Origin: Hyphomicrobiales bacterium
GTDB lineage: Bacteria; Pseudomonadota; Alphaproteobacteria; Rhizobiales; Devosiaceae
DNA: 64,000 bases
NCBI GenBank assembly: GCA_027487555.1
Contig: JAIYDI010000007.1
Location: 1-64,000, forward strand
Reading direction: 5' to 3'
Shown here: in pieces, positions 34,732-43,350 of the stretch
How the letters are laid out: each line of letters starts with the position of its first letter
How positions within the stretch are numbered: position 1 is the stretch's first letter
The notes under the pieces: model-generated
What the model was told of the DNA's origin: nothing
Databases searched by the model: none
The model's input: the letters and a program-made list of their open reading frames with translations, nothing else
Made by a program: the position numbers and the translations under genes

Positions 34732-35777
34732 CGGCGAGTGCGCTTCATCGCCTCGGTGATCGCCACCGTCTCGACGCTCACCCGCGTCACCCGCGCGATC
34801 AGGTCCACCACCTTCTCCTTGTAGTCGGCGAAGCGGTAGGTGTTGAACTTCTCGCGGATCGTGGGGTCCTTCGGCGTCTTTTCCTTGTGCTGGTCGAGTA
34901 TCCACTCGAGCCCGGATCGGTTGCCGAGCCGGTAGGTGAAGGCCTCGGGCGGAATGCCGGTGAGTTCGGTTTCGCTGTCGAGCCTGATGCTGCCGGCCTC
35001 GGTATTCGCCTTCAGCACCACCTTGGGCGAAAGACCCGCCGCGCGGGCGCGCGTGTCCTCGGCCTCGTTGCGGGTAATCGGCCAAGGCTCGACACTCTCG
35101 TAGCCGATATGCAGCGCCATCAGCTCTTCGCCCCAGCCCGCCCATTTCCAGAAATCCGGGTAGAATGGAATGCGCGGAAACTCGCGTTTGAGGTTCAGCG
35201 CATAGGTCTCGCGATAGATCGGGTCATGCAGCACGGCATAGACATAGTGGAAGATATCGTCCTTGCTCAGCTGCCGCGTGGCCTTCCTGCCTTCTGCTCT
35301 TGCGGGTGCCCCGGCCACCGGCTCCCCTGCTCCCCTTGCGGGGGAAGGTGCGCGAAGGGCGGATGAGGGGTTGCTGCCCCCAGTCTCTGACCTCTCATCC
35401 GTCTCTGCGCTGCGCGCCGATCCACCTTCTCCCGCAAAGGGAAAAGGCAGGTCCGTGCCAGCCGGCACTTCCGCAGCCCCGACCGTGCCCCGCGACGGGT
35501 CGAGCACGCCATTGACCCCATACGCCTTTTGGAACTGCTTCAGACCCCAATCGGTGATGTTATCGATGGGGATAGCCGCTTCGTCGAACACGTATCGACT
35601 GACCGACTCCGTCCCCCCGTTGCCATTCTTGAGATAACAATAGTCGAAAGGCCGATTTGTTGCCAATACCGCAAGCGGATTGTCTGAATATCTGGACAAG
35701 AACGGAATGGTTGGGTTCTTATTTTCTAAATCACGACCGAACTGAGAGAATACCAATGCAGTTAGTATGTCACTCAT
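34728..35777 (-). pseudogene. Type ISP-like restriction-modification enzyme, C-terminal part after an ochre stop
   Basis: From the ATG at 35777 this frame is open to 34728, and it continues the frame of the 35952-38015 fragment with only one TAA between. FHYVYAVLHDPIYRETYALN and FPRIPFYPDFWKWAGWG match the C-terminal specificity domain of type ISP enzymes, and TEAGSIRLDSETELTGIP to WILDQHKEKTPKDPTIREKF completes it. Between KAYGVNGVLDPSRG and SKDDIFHYVY about 80 unusual Gly/Ala/Ser/Arg residues are inserted, encoded largely by repeat R4. The upstream part of this fragment is noticeably AT-richer than its surroundings. Without the N-terminal methylase the fragment cannot be an active enzyme by itself. 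Confidence 0.75.
35332..35447. repeat. R4-family palindromic element inserted in frame inside the R-M gene
   Basis: Left arm (from CCCCTTGCGGGGGAAGGTG to GCGGATGAGGGG) and right arm (from CCTCTCATCCGTC to CACCTTCTCCCGCAAAGGG) are inverted, diverged copies. Each arm carries its own small hairpin, and the GATGAGGG motif is shared with the intergenic R4 copy. The coding frame stays open through all of it and gives a low-complexity linker. Confidence 0.7.
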
Positions 35778-35951
35778 AACCTTGGATGTGGCATATTCCT
35801 TTTTGACGAAGGGACGAAACTCGCTCCGAGTGATGTTGATGCTGCCAGGGTTGAGCCTATTTGTCTTCTTTTTAAGATCTCGGCTCCATTTAATCGTCGT
35901 CGGGTATTCGCGTTTTTCTTTTTCTATATCTGCGTTGTAGACGCTGGAAAA

Positions 35952-38015
35952 TTACATCAACTTCTGACGAAGTGCGTCAGAAGCAAAGTCATACACCCAT
36001 TCATCTCGATTGGTTTTAATGCCACTGACGAAGGTACGGAAAATGGCGCGTTCCTTCGACTTCGATTTTGCTGACTTGGTTTGCTTGTCCGCCATTGGAG
36101 CGAAGGTGTCCCAGTCATTTCTGGTAAGGTTAACCCAGTTTGAGTTGATGTCCGGCTCAATTCTTTCGAAGGCGACGGCTTCCACGTGGTTCAACCCTAG
36201 AAAGCTGAGCTTATCGTCTGCGGTGTCGAACTCCGGCCTGCGGGCATAGTAGATGCGGCCGCCGGCCCTTTTTCCTTTCTTGACGAGAAATGAGATCGCC
36301 ACGCCGGTCTGAATACCGAAGACATTATGCTTGGTGCCGGACAGCTTGGGGTTGGACCGCACGTCCCCGCCTAAATCCACCACGTAAATGTCCGCAAAGT
36401 CCTCCGCGACCACCTTGCGAAACCCGTCGAATGTCCGGCTGTCGATGAAGCTGCGATTGGTCACAAACGCCAGCACCCCCTCATCACCCAGCCTGTCGCT
36501 CGCCCAGCGGAAAAACCGGGCATACATGTCGTACACCTTGGTCTTCTGCGCCGTGCTCTGGGCGATATAGGTCGATTTGATCGCCGCATCGATATGCGGA
36601 TAGGTGCGGTTCTTGTTGTTGTCGTTCTCGTTCTGCTGGTTGGCATTATAGGGCGGGTTGCCGATGATCACCGAGATCTTGCGGCGGTTCTGCCGCTTCA
36701 CGCGCTCGATATTCTCGTCGGATAGCCCGGCAAACAGATCGTGCTGGTGGCCGCGCCTGATGCCGAGCCCGCCGACATTATCCAGCGTGTCCACGAAGCA
36801 CAGGTTGGGGAACTCGGCATATTGCCCGGTGATCGCGGCATAGGTCGCCTCGATGTTGAGGTTGGCCACATAATAGGGCAGGATCGCCACCTCGTTGGCG
36901 TGCAGCTCCTCCTTGTATTTCCGCTTCATCTTTTCCGGCTGGCCGCGGAAATGTTCGAGCAGCTCGCAGATGAAGGTGCCCGTGCCGGTCGCCGGATCGA
37001 GGATTTCGACGCCCTCGTCGATCAGCGCCTTGCCGAAATGCTTCTGCGTCAGCCAGTCGGCCCCATCGATCATGAATTTCACGATCTCGTTGGGCGTGTA
37101 GACCACGCCCAGCGTGTCGGCCTTCTTCTTGTCGTAGACCTTGTAGAAATTTTCGTAGATGACCTTGAGGAAGCTCTGCTTTTCGGCGTGCCGCGTGATC
37201 AACTGCGCCGTCGATTTGATGGTGGCGTAATAGGGGCGCAGCGCGTTCAGCGTGTCGCGCCGCGTGGCACCGGTGAAGAACGTCTCCTCGAGCACATAGA
37301 GCTCGTGGGCGATGTTGTTCTTCCGGTGAAATTCCGGATCGTCGAACACCTGGCTGAAGATTTCCTCGGTCAGGATGTGCTGGATCAGCATCTCCCGCAC
37401 ATCGGCCTCGCCGAGGGTGGGGTTGATCGTGTCCTTGGCGTGGGCGAGGAAGCGGTCGGCTGCCGCCTTGAACGCGGCGTTATCGGCATAGGCCGCGCCG
37501 ATCTTGTCGCGCAGTGCGTCGAGCACTGCCGGCAGGTCGGTCTTGAACTGCGCGACCGCCTTGCGGAACTCGGCAATTTCCTGCCGTTCGTACTCGAAGA
37601 ACAGCTTGAGGAGCCGCAGCAGTTCGTCGCCGTCGGTCATGCGGCAGCGCATCACCTCGGCGCGGTTCTGGATCAGCACCGCCTCGCGGCTATCCTCGAA
37701 GATGATGTTGTCCTGCGGGTAGCCCTTCTTCAGCTTCTTCTCGATCTCGACATCAAGGTCGTCGGCCTCGTCCTTCGCCTCCCAATAGCCGAGCGGCACG
37801 CGTAGATCGTGCAGGATCGTGCCATCCGGGCGGATGCGGTTCTTCTGCGGCGACTCGAATTCGTACTGCGCAAGGAACTGCAGGTTTTTCTGGCGCGACC
37901 AGGCCTTCAGCAAATCCTTGAAGGCCTCCGAGATCACGCCCTCGGTGACGCTGCCGGAGAATTTCTTCAGCCGGTCGATTTCATTGAAATAGTCCTGAAC
38001 GAGTTGCTTGCTCAA
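35952..38015 (-). pseudogene. Type ISP-like restriction-modification enzyme, N-terminal methylase part
   Basis: The fragment opens LSKQLVQDYFNEIDRLKKF from a TTG at 38015. An ATG at 38054 is the alternative. It has a PD-(D/E)XK-like N-terminal region (RPDGTILHDLRVPLGYWEAKDE), a helical linker, and an N6-adenine methylase domain with DPATGTGTFICELLEHF (motif I) and VIIGNPPYNANQQNEN (motif IV, NPPY). A specificity region begins near residue 560. It stops at a TAA (35954-35952) after RQKLM. The following codons read in the same frame FSSVYNADIEKEKREYP and on into the C-terminal fragment, so a single ochre codon splits an otherwise continuous gene of about 1095 codons. Because the stop falls in the target-recognition region, the methylase half is unlikely to act normally. 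Confidence 0.8.
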
Positions 38016-38947
38016 AATACAATGCCCCGCGCGCCCGTCCGCGCCGAACGTCATCCCGGCAGCGCGCCCCCAAAAAAGCCGGCGCCGGCGCAAATCAATA
38101 CCGGCACCACTGGCCGCCGACACTATGGACTTGCCGCGCTTAGGTAAACTCTGCGCAGAAGCCGAGCGTTATGCGGGCGTTAGTGGGGGCCGCCATCCAC
38201 CGGGTCACCCCGGCACTTCGACGCCGGTTCGGCATCGCCGAACGCAAAGCCCCAGTGGGGCTTTGCGAGGCGAGAAGGCCATGAGACTTCGAAGGATCAG
38301 GAATCGGTCCAGTGGACCGATTCCCCGCAGAAGGCTCGAATGGCTAGGGGTCCATCCTCGAATGCCACAACCAACACCTGGCGGCTGCGGAAGCATCGCA
38401 AGCTGGGTGCCGGCCTCCGCCGGCATGACATCGCGTGTGGGGCAGAATTTCTTCACTTCCACCGGGTCGCTCCGGTTTCCGCAGCGCCCCACACCCAATC
38501 TCCCCACCGGATCCACGCGCCCGTCTCCCGCAGGATGACAACGTCACCACCCGCACGACTGCCGTTCAGAATCTGTTCATCATTGTGTAGTGGGCGGGTT
38601 TTCCTGCCCAGATCGCGCCTCAAACCGGGCATTTCCGTCCGCTTGCCGCCGATGTCACCATCGGTGCGGCGGCCGCGCGCCCTGCCCATCCAGCCCGCCC
38701 GCTCGCAGGGTCATCGGGCTAAATCCCTCTGGCGCTTCAGGGTTTTGCATCAATCCCCGCCCGTCCGAACCATGCGATAATGGGACATCGAAACAGGCAG
38801 GTGGCAATTGTGACAACGCAGAATACGAGAACAGCCGTTCATCTTTTGATTTCGGCCGGTCGGGTTGGCCGTCGCGCCACCGCGCGCAACAAAAATCCCG
38901 CCCGGTGGCCCGGACGGGATCGCATCAAGCCCGCGCGTCGGAGACGC
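38016..38947. other. About 930 bases without a recognisable gene
   Basis: The stretch between the restriction-modification gene and the second porin contains the half copy of repeat R3 (38376-38429) and short GC-rich inverted repeats. Open frames here (for example 38205-38516 minus and 38590-38976 plus) have skewed composition, translate the repeat or lie antisense to the porin end, and show no family pattern. The promoter of the methylase gene is probably in its left part. Confidence 0.6.
38376..38429. repeat. Palindromic intergenic repeat R3, half copy B
   Basis: The 54 bases from CACCTGGCGGCTGCGGAAGC to CCGGCATGAC match the right half of R3 copy A (26731-26784) with a handful of substitutions. 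The left outer arm is missing. Confidence 0.75.
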
Positions 38948-39730
38948 TCAGAGCTTCCAGTTCAGGCCGACCATGATGGCGTTCGAGGTCAGGCTGACCG
39001 GGGTTGCACTACTGCCACCCAGATCGTAGTCGGCCGAGCCGAAATCCGAATAGCGGTATTCGAGGTCGATGGTCATGGTCTCGGTCGCCGCAATCGACAC
39101 GCCGGCACCGGCCGTCCAGCCCACATGGGTGTTGCTGTCGGAGAACGCGCCTGTGTCGATATTGGTGTTCGCCACGGCAAGACCGGCGGTCAGGTAGGGC
39201 ATGAACACGCCGGCATCGAGGCCGAGCTTGCCACGCAGCGAGCCCTGCCAATCGACATCGGCGGAGAGGCCGGTCACGTCGGTATCGAGTTCCAGGTTCG
39301 ACCAGGCGACATCGCCCACCACGCCGGCGACAACGCCGCCACCAAGTGTCATGTTCGCGCCGGCCTGCACGCCGAGCAGCCAGCCGCTGACGTCGCCGTC
39401 ATAGCCGGAGCCGTTCAGCACCACGGTATCGTCGTCGTTCACGGCCGTGCCGGCGGCATAGCCACCGAACACGCCAAGATAGACACCGTCCCAGTTGCCT
39501 TTGGCCGGAGCCTCGACATAGCCCGCCATCGGGGCCTCGTTCACGATGAGATCAGCGGCGCTGGCTGCGCCGGACGCAGCAAGGGCGACAACGGCGGTGG
39601 CGGCGAACAGCGCCGGGCGGGCCAGCCCAAAACGGGCCAGAGCGTCGCGGCCTGTAGCCGTATGGTTCCGAGCGCTGCGGGTCTGGGTGCTACCGGCAAG
39701 GCCAATGTGGTTCCGAGCAATGCGGCTCAT
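38948..39730 (-). CDS. Outer-membrane beta-barrel protein (Omp25-like) with extended N-terminus
   Basis: This 260-residue paralog of the 28845-29501 porin shares GVYLGVFGGYAAG, THVGWTAGAGVSIA and LEYRYSDFGSADYDLG. The ATG at 39730 is preceded by GGAGG nine bases upstream. The signal region is unusually long: about 33 residues containing ARNH twice precede the hydrophobic core (ALFAATAVVALAAS) and a cleavage site after ASA at about 58. The protein ends in WKL, Leu instead of the usual terminal Phe. Expression level and function relative to the first porin are unknown. Confidence 0.85.
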   Translation of the reverse strand: MSRIARNHIGLAGSTQTRSARNHTATGRDALARFGLARPALFAATAVVALAASGAASAADLIVNEAPMAGYVEAPAKGNWDGVYLGVFGGYAAGTAVNDDDTVVLNGSGYDGDVSGWLLGVQAGANMTLGGGVVAGVVGDVAWSNLELDTDVTGLSADVDWQGSLRGKLGLDAGVFMPYLTAGLAVANTNIDTGAFSDSNTHVGWTAGAGVSIAATETMTIDLEYRYSDFGSADYDLGGSSATPVSLTSNAIMVGLNWKL

Positions 39731-40279
39731 GGAGTGCCTCCTTATCCTGAAAGGTCGGAAGCAAAAATACACATAGCCTCCACGTCCCGCTAGCACTTGC
39801 CAGCCGACGAAAGGCAAAAACCACCCGTTGACACGCCGCGCAGTCCCGCAACGCACCCTTGGAATGTGAACAGGAACTTCCCAATTCACCAGTTATTTCA
39901 GTGTCTTAACGCTTGCCCCCTTTGGCGCCCGCAAAGACCCTCTTGAGCCGCTCCCACACAAAAAGCCCTGTGTGGACCACAACTCGCCCTAAGTATTGCC
40001 ATATTTCCGGCAGGTTGGGCAAGGCCCGTCCACCGATTTCTGTGGTGTTCCTGCCACACCGGGGCGGCCATGGCCGCGCGTCGGGTCTGCAAGCGACGAA
40101 ACCCCGCGGGCGTACCCCATCGGGGCGGCCCCGGAGCGGCGGTGGGTGCGCGCTGCTCCAATGGACCAGGGCTTCGCGCCGCGACAGGGCACCGCCCGGC
40201 AGCGCGACCCGGCCGCCAGAAAGCACTCTGCACAGCCCAGGGCCGTGCGGCGATCGTCACAAGCAAACAGAGGGGGGAA
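39731..40279. other. About 550 bases between porin and tRNA genes, no clear gene
   Basis: The left part is the likely porin promoter. Near 39906-40020 the minus strand encodes a protein-like tail (LPNLPEIWQYLGRVV then HTGLFVWERLKRVFAG and AKGGKR) that would need a TTG start with little Shine-Dalgarno support. It is amphipathic and basic, so a small membrane-associated peptide is possible but unproven. Confidence 0.4.
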
Positions 40280-40354
40280 TGGTGGGTGCGACAGGGATTG
40301 AACCTGTGACCCCCGCCGTGTGAAGGCGATGCTCTCCCGCTGAGCTACGCACCC
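40280..40354 (-). tRNA. tRNA-Val(CAC)
   Basis: Read on the minus strand, the 75 bases fold as a cloverleaf: acceptor GGGTGCG/CGCACCC, D-loop TAGCTCAGCGGGAGAGCA, anticodon loop TTCACAC (anticodon CAC), T-arm GGTTCAATCC, discriminator A and encoded CCA. It lies 78 bases downstream of a second tRNA-Val and is probably cotranscribed. Confidence 0.95.
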
Positions 40355-40432
40355 ATTCCACAGCCTCCGGCACGGGACTGCCGGAAGGTAACCGCCTGAA
40401 TTCCCTTTAGAATCAGGGCGTTGTCGAAGCGA

Positions 40433-40507
40433 TGGTGGGTGTAACAGGGATTGAACCTGTGACCCCTACCATGTCAAGGTAGTGCTCTCCCGCTGAGCTA
40501 TACACCC
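40433..40507 (-). tRNA. tRNA-Val(GAC)
   Basis: The cloverleaf has acceptor GGGTGTA/TACACCC, D-loop TAGCTCAGCGGGAGAGCA, anticodon loop TTGACAT (anticodon GAC), T-arm GGTTCAATCC, discriminator A and encoded CCA. It differs from the neighbouring tRNA-Val(CAC) mainly in the acceptor and anticodon stems, so the two are likely duplicates. Confidence 0.95.
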
Positions 40508-40597
40508 ATCGCATCGGTACCGTCGGGCATCGCCCGTCGGTGCGGCGGGATACACCACAGACCGCGCGACGGGTCAAGTGGTGAAAACCGATTGTTC

Positions 40598-40957
40598 TCA
40601 GGCCGCGAGCAGCCGCTCCACTTCGCTCACCAGATCGCGCAGGTGGAACGGCTTGGACAGCACCGCGGCATCCTTGGGCGCTTCGGAGTCGGGGTTGAGC
40701 GCCACCGCGGCAAAGCCGGTGATGAACATCACCTTGAGATCGGGATCGAGCTCGGTGGCGCGCCGCGCCAGCTCGATGCCATCCATTTCGGGCATGACGA
40801 TATCGCTCAAGAGCAGCGCGAACGGCTCCTCCCGCAGGCGCTCATAGGCCGAGCGGCCGTTGTCGAAGCTCACCACGTCATAGCCGGCATTCTTCAATGC
40901 CCGCGTCAAGAACTGCCGCATGTCGTTGTCGTCTTCAGCCAGCAGAATACGCTTCAT
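40598..40957 (-). CDS. cpdR: Cell-cycle response regulator CpdR
   Basis: The single-domain receiver of 119 residues starts MKRILLAEDD. Phospho-acceptor Asp52 lies in LLSDIVMPEMDGIELA, then VMFITGFAAVALNP and VLSKPFHLRDLV, which is almost the signature sequence of alphaproteobacterial CpdR. In Caulobacter and Sinorhizobium the unphosphorylated form directs ClpXP to degrade cell-cycle proteins such as CtrA-pathway factors and is controlled through the CckA-ChpT phosphorelay. The ATG at 40957 is preferred to a GTG/ATG three codons earlier. The neighbouring N-formylglutamate amidohydrolase is divergent. Confidence 0.94.
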   Translation of the reverse strand: MKRILLAEDDNDMRQFLTRALKNAGYDVVSFDNGRSAYERLREEPFALLLSDIVMPEMDGIELARRATELDPDLKVMFITGFAAVALNPDSEAPKDAAVLSKPFHLRDLVSEVERLLAA

Positions 40958-41151
40958 CGCCACCATCCTGGGGTCCCCACGTCCGTTCTCGGCCCTTGAG
41001 GCATAATGGAGTTTTGCGCGGCGGGAAACCCGCTTGCACAGCAGTTTCGCGCTTTAGGTGAACAGCATCGGGAAACGAGCCGTTATGGACAAGAGGCAGC
41101 CAAAGCGTCACATTCGATTCGTCTGACGCGAGCGCGTCAAGGGAGAGGGAC

Positions 41152-42045
41152 GTGCAGTCCGACTATCTGGACAGACCTGCGTTCGAAACCGTGCGGCCGA
41201 GGCGCCTCACGACACCGCTGGTGTTCAACTCGGCCCATTCGGGGCGCGATTATCCCGAGCGGTTCCTGCGCATGGCGCGGCTTGATCACCTCTCCATCCG
41301 GCAATCCGAAGACGCCTATGTCGACGAGCTGTTCGCGCGGGCGCCGCATCTGGGTGCTCCGCTGCTGCGCGCGCATTTCCCCAGGGCCTATCTCGATGTC
41401 AACCGCGAGCCCTGGGAGCTCGATCCGCAGATGTTCATCGAGCCGCTGTCCGAGCGGTTCAATACCACCAGCCCGCGCATTGCCTCGGGGCTCGGCACCA
41501 TTCCGCGCGTTGTCGCCGAGAACAAGCCGATCTATCGCGACAAGCTCACCCTCGAGGATGCGCGGATGCGGGTCGAGGGCATCTATCAGCCCTACCACGC
41601 CGCGCTGCAGCGGCTCTTGAGCGAAACCTACTCGAGCTTCGGCACCGCCGTGCTCATCGATTGCCACTCCATGCCGCGGCTTGCCCGCGCCGGTGACCGG
41701 CTCGGTCCGGATATCGTGCTCGGCGACCGTTACGGCAGCAGCTGTGCACCGGGGCTCATCGACCTTGTCGAAACCGTGTTCGCGGCCTCAGGCCTGCGGG
41801 TCATCCGCAACCGGCCCTATGCGGGCGGGTTTTCCACCCGCACCTATGGGCGGCCAACGCACGGCATCCATGCCTTGCAGATCGAGATCAGCCGGCATCT
41901 GTACATGAACGAGGTCACCCTCGAGCGAAGCGGCGGCTTTGCCGCCACGCGGCAGGTCATCGAGCGGCTGGTGCTGACTCTGGCGGGGATCGACCCCATG
42001 GCGATCGGGCTTGTCCCTCCTGCCAGCCGGCGCGCCGCCGAATAA
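41152..42045 (+). CDS. N-formylglutamate amidohydrolase family protein
   Basis: The 297-residue metal-dependent hydrolase starts at GTG 41152 after GGGAGAGGGA. Conserved blocks are FNSAHSGRDYP, SEDAYVDELF, AYLDVNREPWELD, IDCHSMP and YAGGFSTRTYG, which place it in the HutG-like N-formylglutamate amidohydrolase family (histidine degradation, formylglutamate to glutamate). No other hut genes are nearby, but the order cpdR, this gene, hisN recurs in Hyphomicrobiales, so the true substrate may differ. A GC hairpin at 42080-42097 follows it. Confidence 0.88.
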   Translation: MQSDYLDRPAFETVRPRRLTTPLVFNSAHSGRDYPERFLRMARLDHLSIRQSEDAYVDELFARAPHLGAPLLRAHFPRAYLDVNREPWELDPQMFIEPLSERFNTTSPRIASGLGTIPRVVAENKPIYRDKLTLEDARMRVEGIYQPYHAALQRLLSETYSSFGTAVLIDCHSMPRLARAGDRLGPDIVLGDRYGSSCAPGLIDLVETVFAASGLRVIRNRPYAGGFSTRTYGRPTHGIHALQIEISRHLYMNEVTLERSGGFAATRQVIERLVLTLAGIDPMAIGLVPPASRRAAE

Positions 42046-42079
42046 GGCGGCCGCCTCTTGGCTGCGCCACACAAAAATC

Positions 42080-42097
42080 GGGCCGCCGAAGCGGCCC
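42080..42097. promoter_or_regulatory. GC-rich stem-loop before the second micro-ORF
   Basis: GGGCCGC and GCGGCCC form a perfect 7-bp stem closed by a CGAA tetraloop. No T-run follows, so it is not a classical terminator. It lies 18 bases before the Shine-Dalgarno-bearing 23-codon ORF and could be the 3' end of the amidohydrolase transcript or part of the ORF's leader. Confidence 0.5.
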
Positions 42098-42114
42098 AGT
42101 CAAGGGAGGAAACG

Positions 42115-42186
42115 ATGGCTGCCGAAGACCGTCCAGATCGACGAAAGGTCTTCCGCCGCGCATCCATCATGCAATTACCGGCGTGA
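42115..42186 (+). CDS. Second 23-codon ORF with strong Shine-Dalgarno
   Basis: ATG 42115 follows AAGGGAGGAAACG, a strong ribosome-binding site. The peptide is MAAEDRPDRRKV then FRRASIMQLPA, highly basic in its middle, ending with TGA. It lies between the amidohydrolase and hisN, 152 bases before hisN, and no terminator follows, so it may be translated in the same transcript. It has no resemblance to the micro-ORF at 28596 except length. No known small-protein family is recognised. Confidence 0.4.
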   Translation: MAAEDRPDRRKVFRRASIMQLPA

Positions 42187-42338
42187 ACTGATTTGCCTCG
42201 ACAAGCAACGGCCAGGCCTGGAAGTGGGGAATTCTTGTCCGCATCTGTTGCAGAAATGAATCATCACCCCCCAGTTGCACGTCGCAGCAATTGCTCTACA
42301 CCGTGCCCCCAAGCCACCCGCAATCGCCCGGACCCAGC

Positions 42339-43142
42339 ATGACCAGAACACTCGCCGGCCTTCCGCCCGATCTCGTGCGCCAGACCCTGCTTGATGCGGC
42401 GGAGATCGCCGCCACCAAGTCGCTGCCGCGGTTTCGCACCGCGCTCGTCGTCGACAACAAGGAAGCCATCGGCTTCGATCCCGTCACCGCTGCCGACCGC
42501 GAGGCTGAGCTCGCCATCCGCGAGCTGATCGGCGCGCGTTTCCCCGAGCATGGCATCATCGGCGAGGAGTGGGACGCCAAATCCAGCCTCGGACGCTTCT
42601 CGTGGATCATCGACCCGATCGATGGTACGCGCGCCTTCATCACAGGCGTACCGGTCTGGGGCACGCTGATCGGGCTGCTGGTCGATGGCGAGGCCGTCGC
42701 CGGGCTGATGGCGCAGCCCTTCACCGGCGAAATCTACATGTCGCTGCCGGGCGAGGCGCATTATCATCGTGGCACAGAACGCGCATCGCTGCGCACCTCG
42801 TCAGTCACCGAACTGTCCCGCGCCAAGGCGACCGCGACATCGCCCGATATCTTCGAGGTCACGGGCACGGTGGACGCCTGGACGAGGCTGCGCCGCTCTG
42901 TCCTCACAACCCGCTACGGGCTCGATTGCTATGGCTATGCGTTGCTTGCCGCCGGGCATATCGACCTGGTCTGCGAGGCCGGCCTCAAGGATGTCGATAT
43001 TGCGCCGCTTATCCCCCTCATCCAGAATGCCGGGGGCGTCGTTACCACCTGGGACGGCGATCGAGCGGAAAAGGGTGGCAATTGCCTGGCTGCCGCGACG
43101 CCGGAACTGCATCGGGCAGCCCTGGATATGCTTAACAGCTAA
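42339..43142 (+). CDS. hisN: Histidinol-phosphatase (inositol monophosphatase family)
   Basis: The 267-residue Mg2+-dependent phosphatase has the family motifs EEWDAK (first metal site) and WIIDPIDGTRAFITG, then CEAGLKDVDIAPLIPLIQNAGG. RAFITGVPVWGTLIGLL is typical of the HisN subclass that makes histidinol in actinobacteria and alphaproteobacteria. The ATG at 42339 starts MTRTLAGLP. An earlier ATG at 42291 adds non-conserved residues. Repeat R1 begins directly at its stop codon. Confidence 0.88.
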   Translation: MTRTLAGLPPDLVRQTLLDAAEIAATKSLPRFRTALVVDNKEAIGFDPVTAADREAELAIRELIGARFPEHGIIGEEWDAKSSLGRFSWIIDPIDGTRAFITGVPVWGTLIGLLVDGEAVAGLMAQPFTGEIYMSLPGEAHYHRGTERASLRTSSVTELSRAKATATSPDIFEVTGTVDAWTRLRRSVLTTRYGLDCYGYALLAAGHIDLVCEAGLKDVDIAPLIPLIQNAGGVVTTWDGDRAEKGGNCLAAATPELHRAALDMLNS

Positions 43143-43237
43143 AGCGCTTTCAGGAAAAGTTGCATGACTTTTCCGGTTCGAAAGCGCGACAAAACAAAGA
43201 GTTAGATCGTTTCGGTGTTTCAACCAAAACGTGAAAT
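43143..43237. repeat. Palindromic repeat R1, copy B
   Basis: The first 46 bases equal copy A at 3927. They begin on the last base but one after the hisN stop, so the hairpin is the 3' end of the hisN transcript. At 43213-43237 a decayed version of the second hairpin module of copy A (GGTGTTTCAACCAAAACGTG) can be recognised. The remaining space to 43350 shows no gene. Confidence 0.85.
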
Positions 43238-43350
43238 GATCTTCCGCGCCCGCATCGGGTTGGTCGCGGCCTTCCGATGCCCGAAGCGTCACGCAACAAC
43301 CACCTCGATCACTGCAGCGTTTCAGGTGGAGCCGCAAACAACCAGAGCGC

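Noticed and set aside
38205..38516. 103-residue minus-strand frame in the intergenic region after the R-M gene
   Set aside because: It translates through repeat R3 (PAEAGTQL-type read-through) and has no conserved features.
40361..40432. Hairpin CCGGCA/TGCCGG between the two tRNA-Val genes considered as a terminator
   Set aside because: It has no T-run, and the tRNAs are likely cotranscribed. It is more probably a processing spacer.
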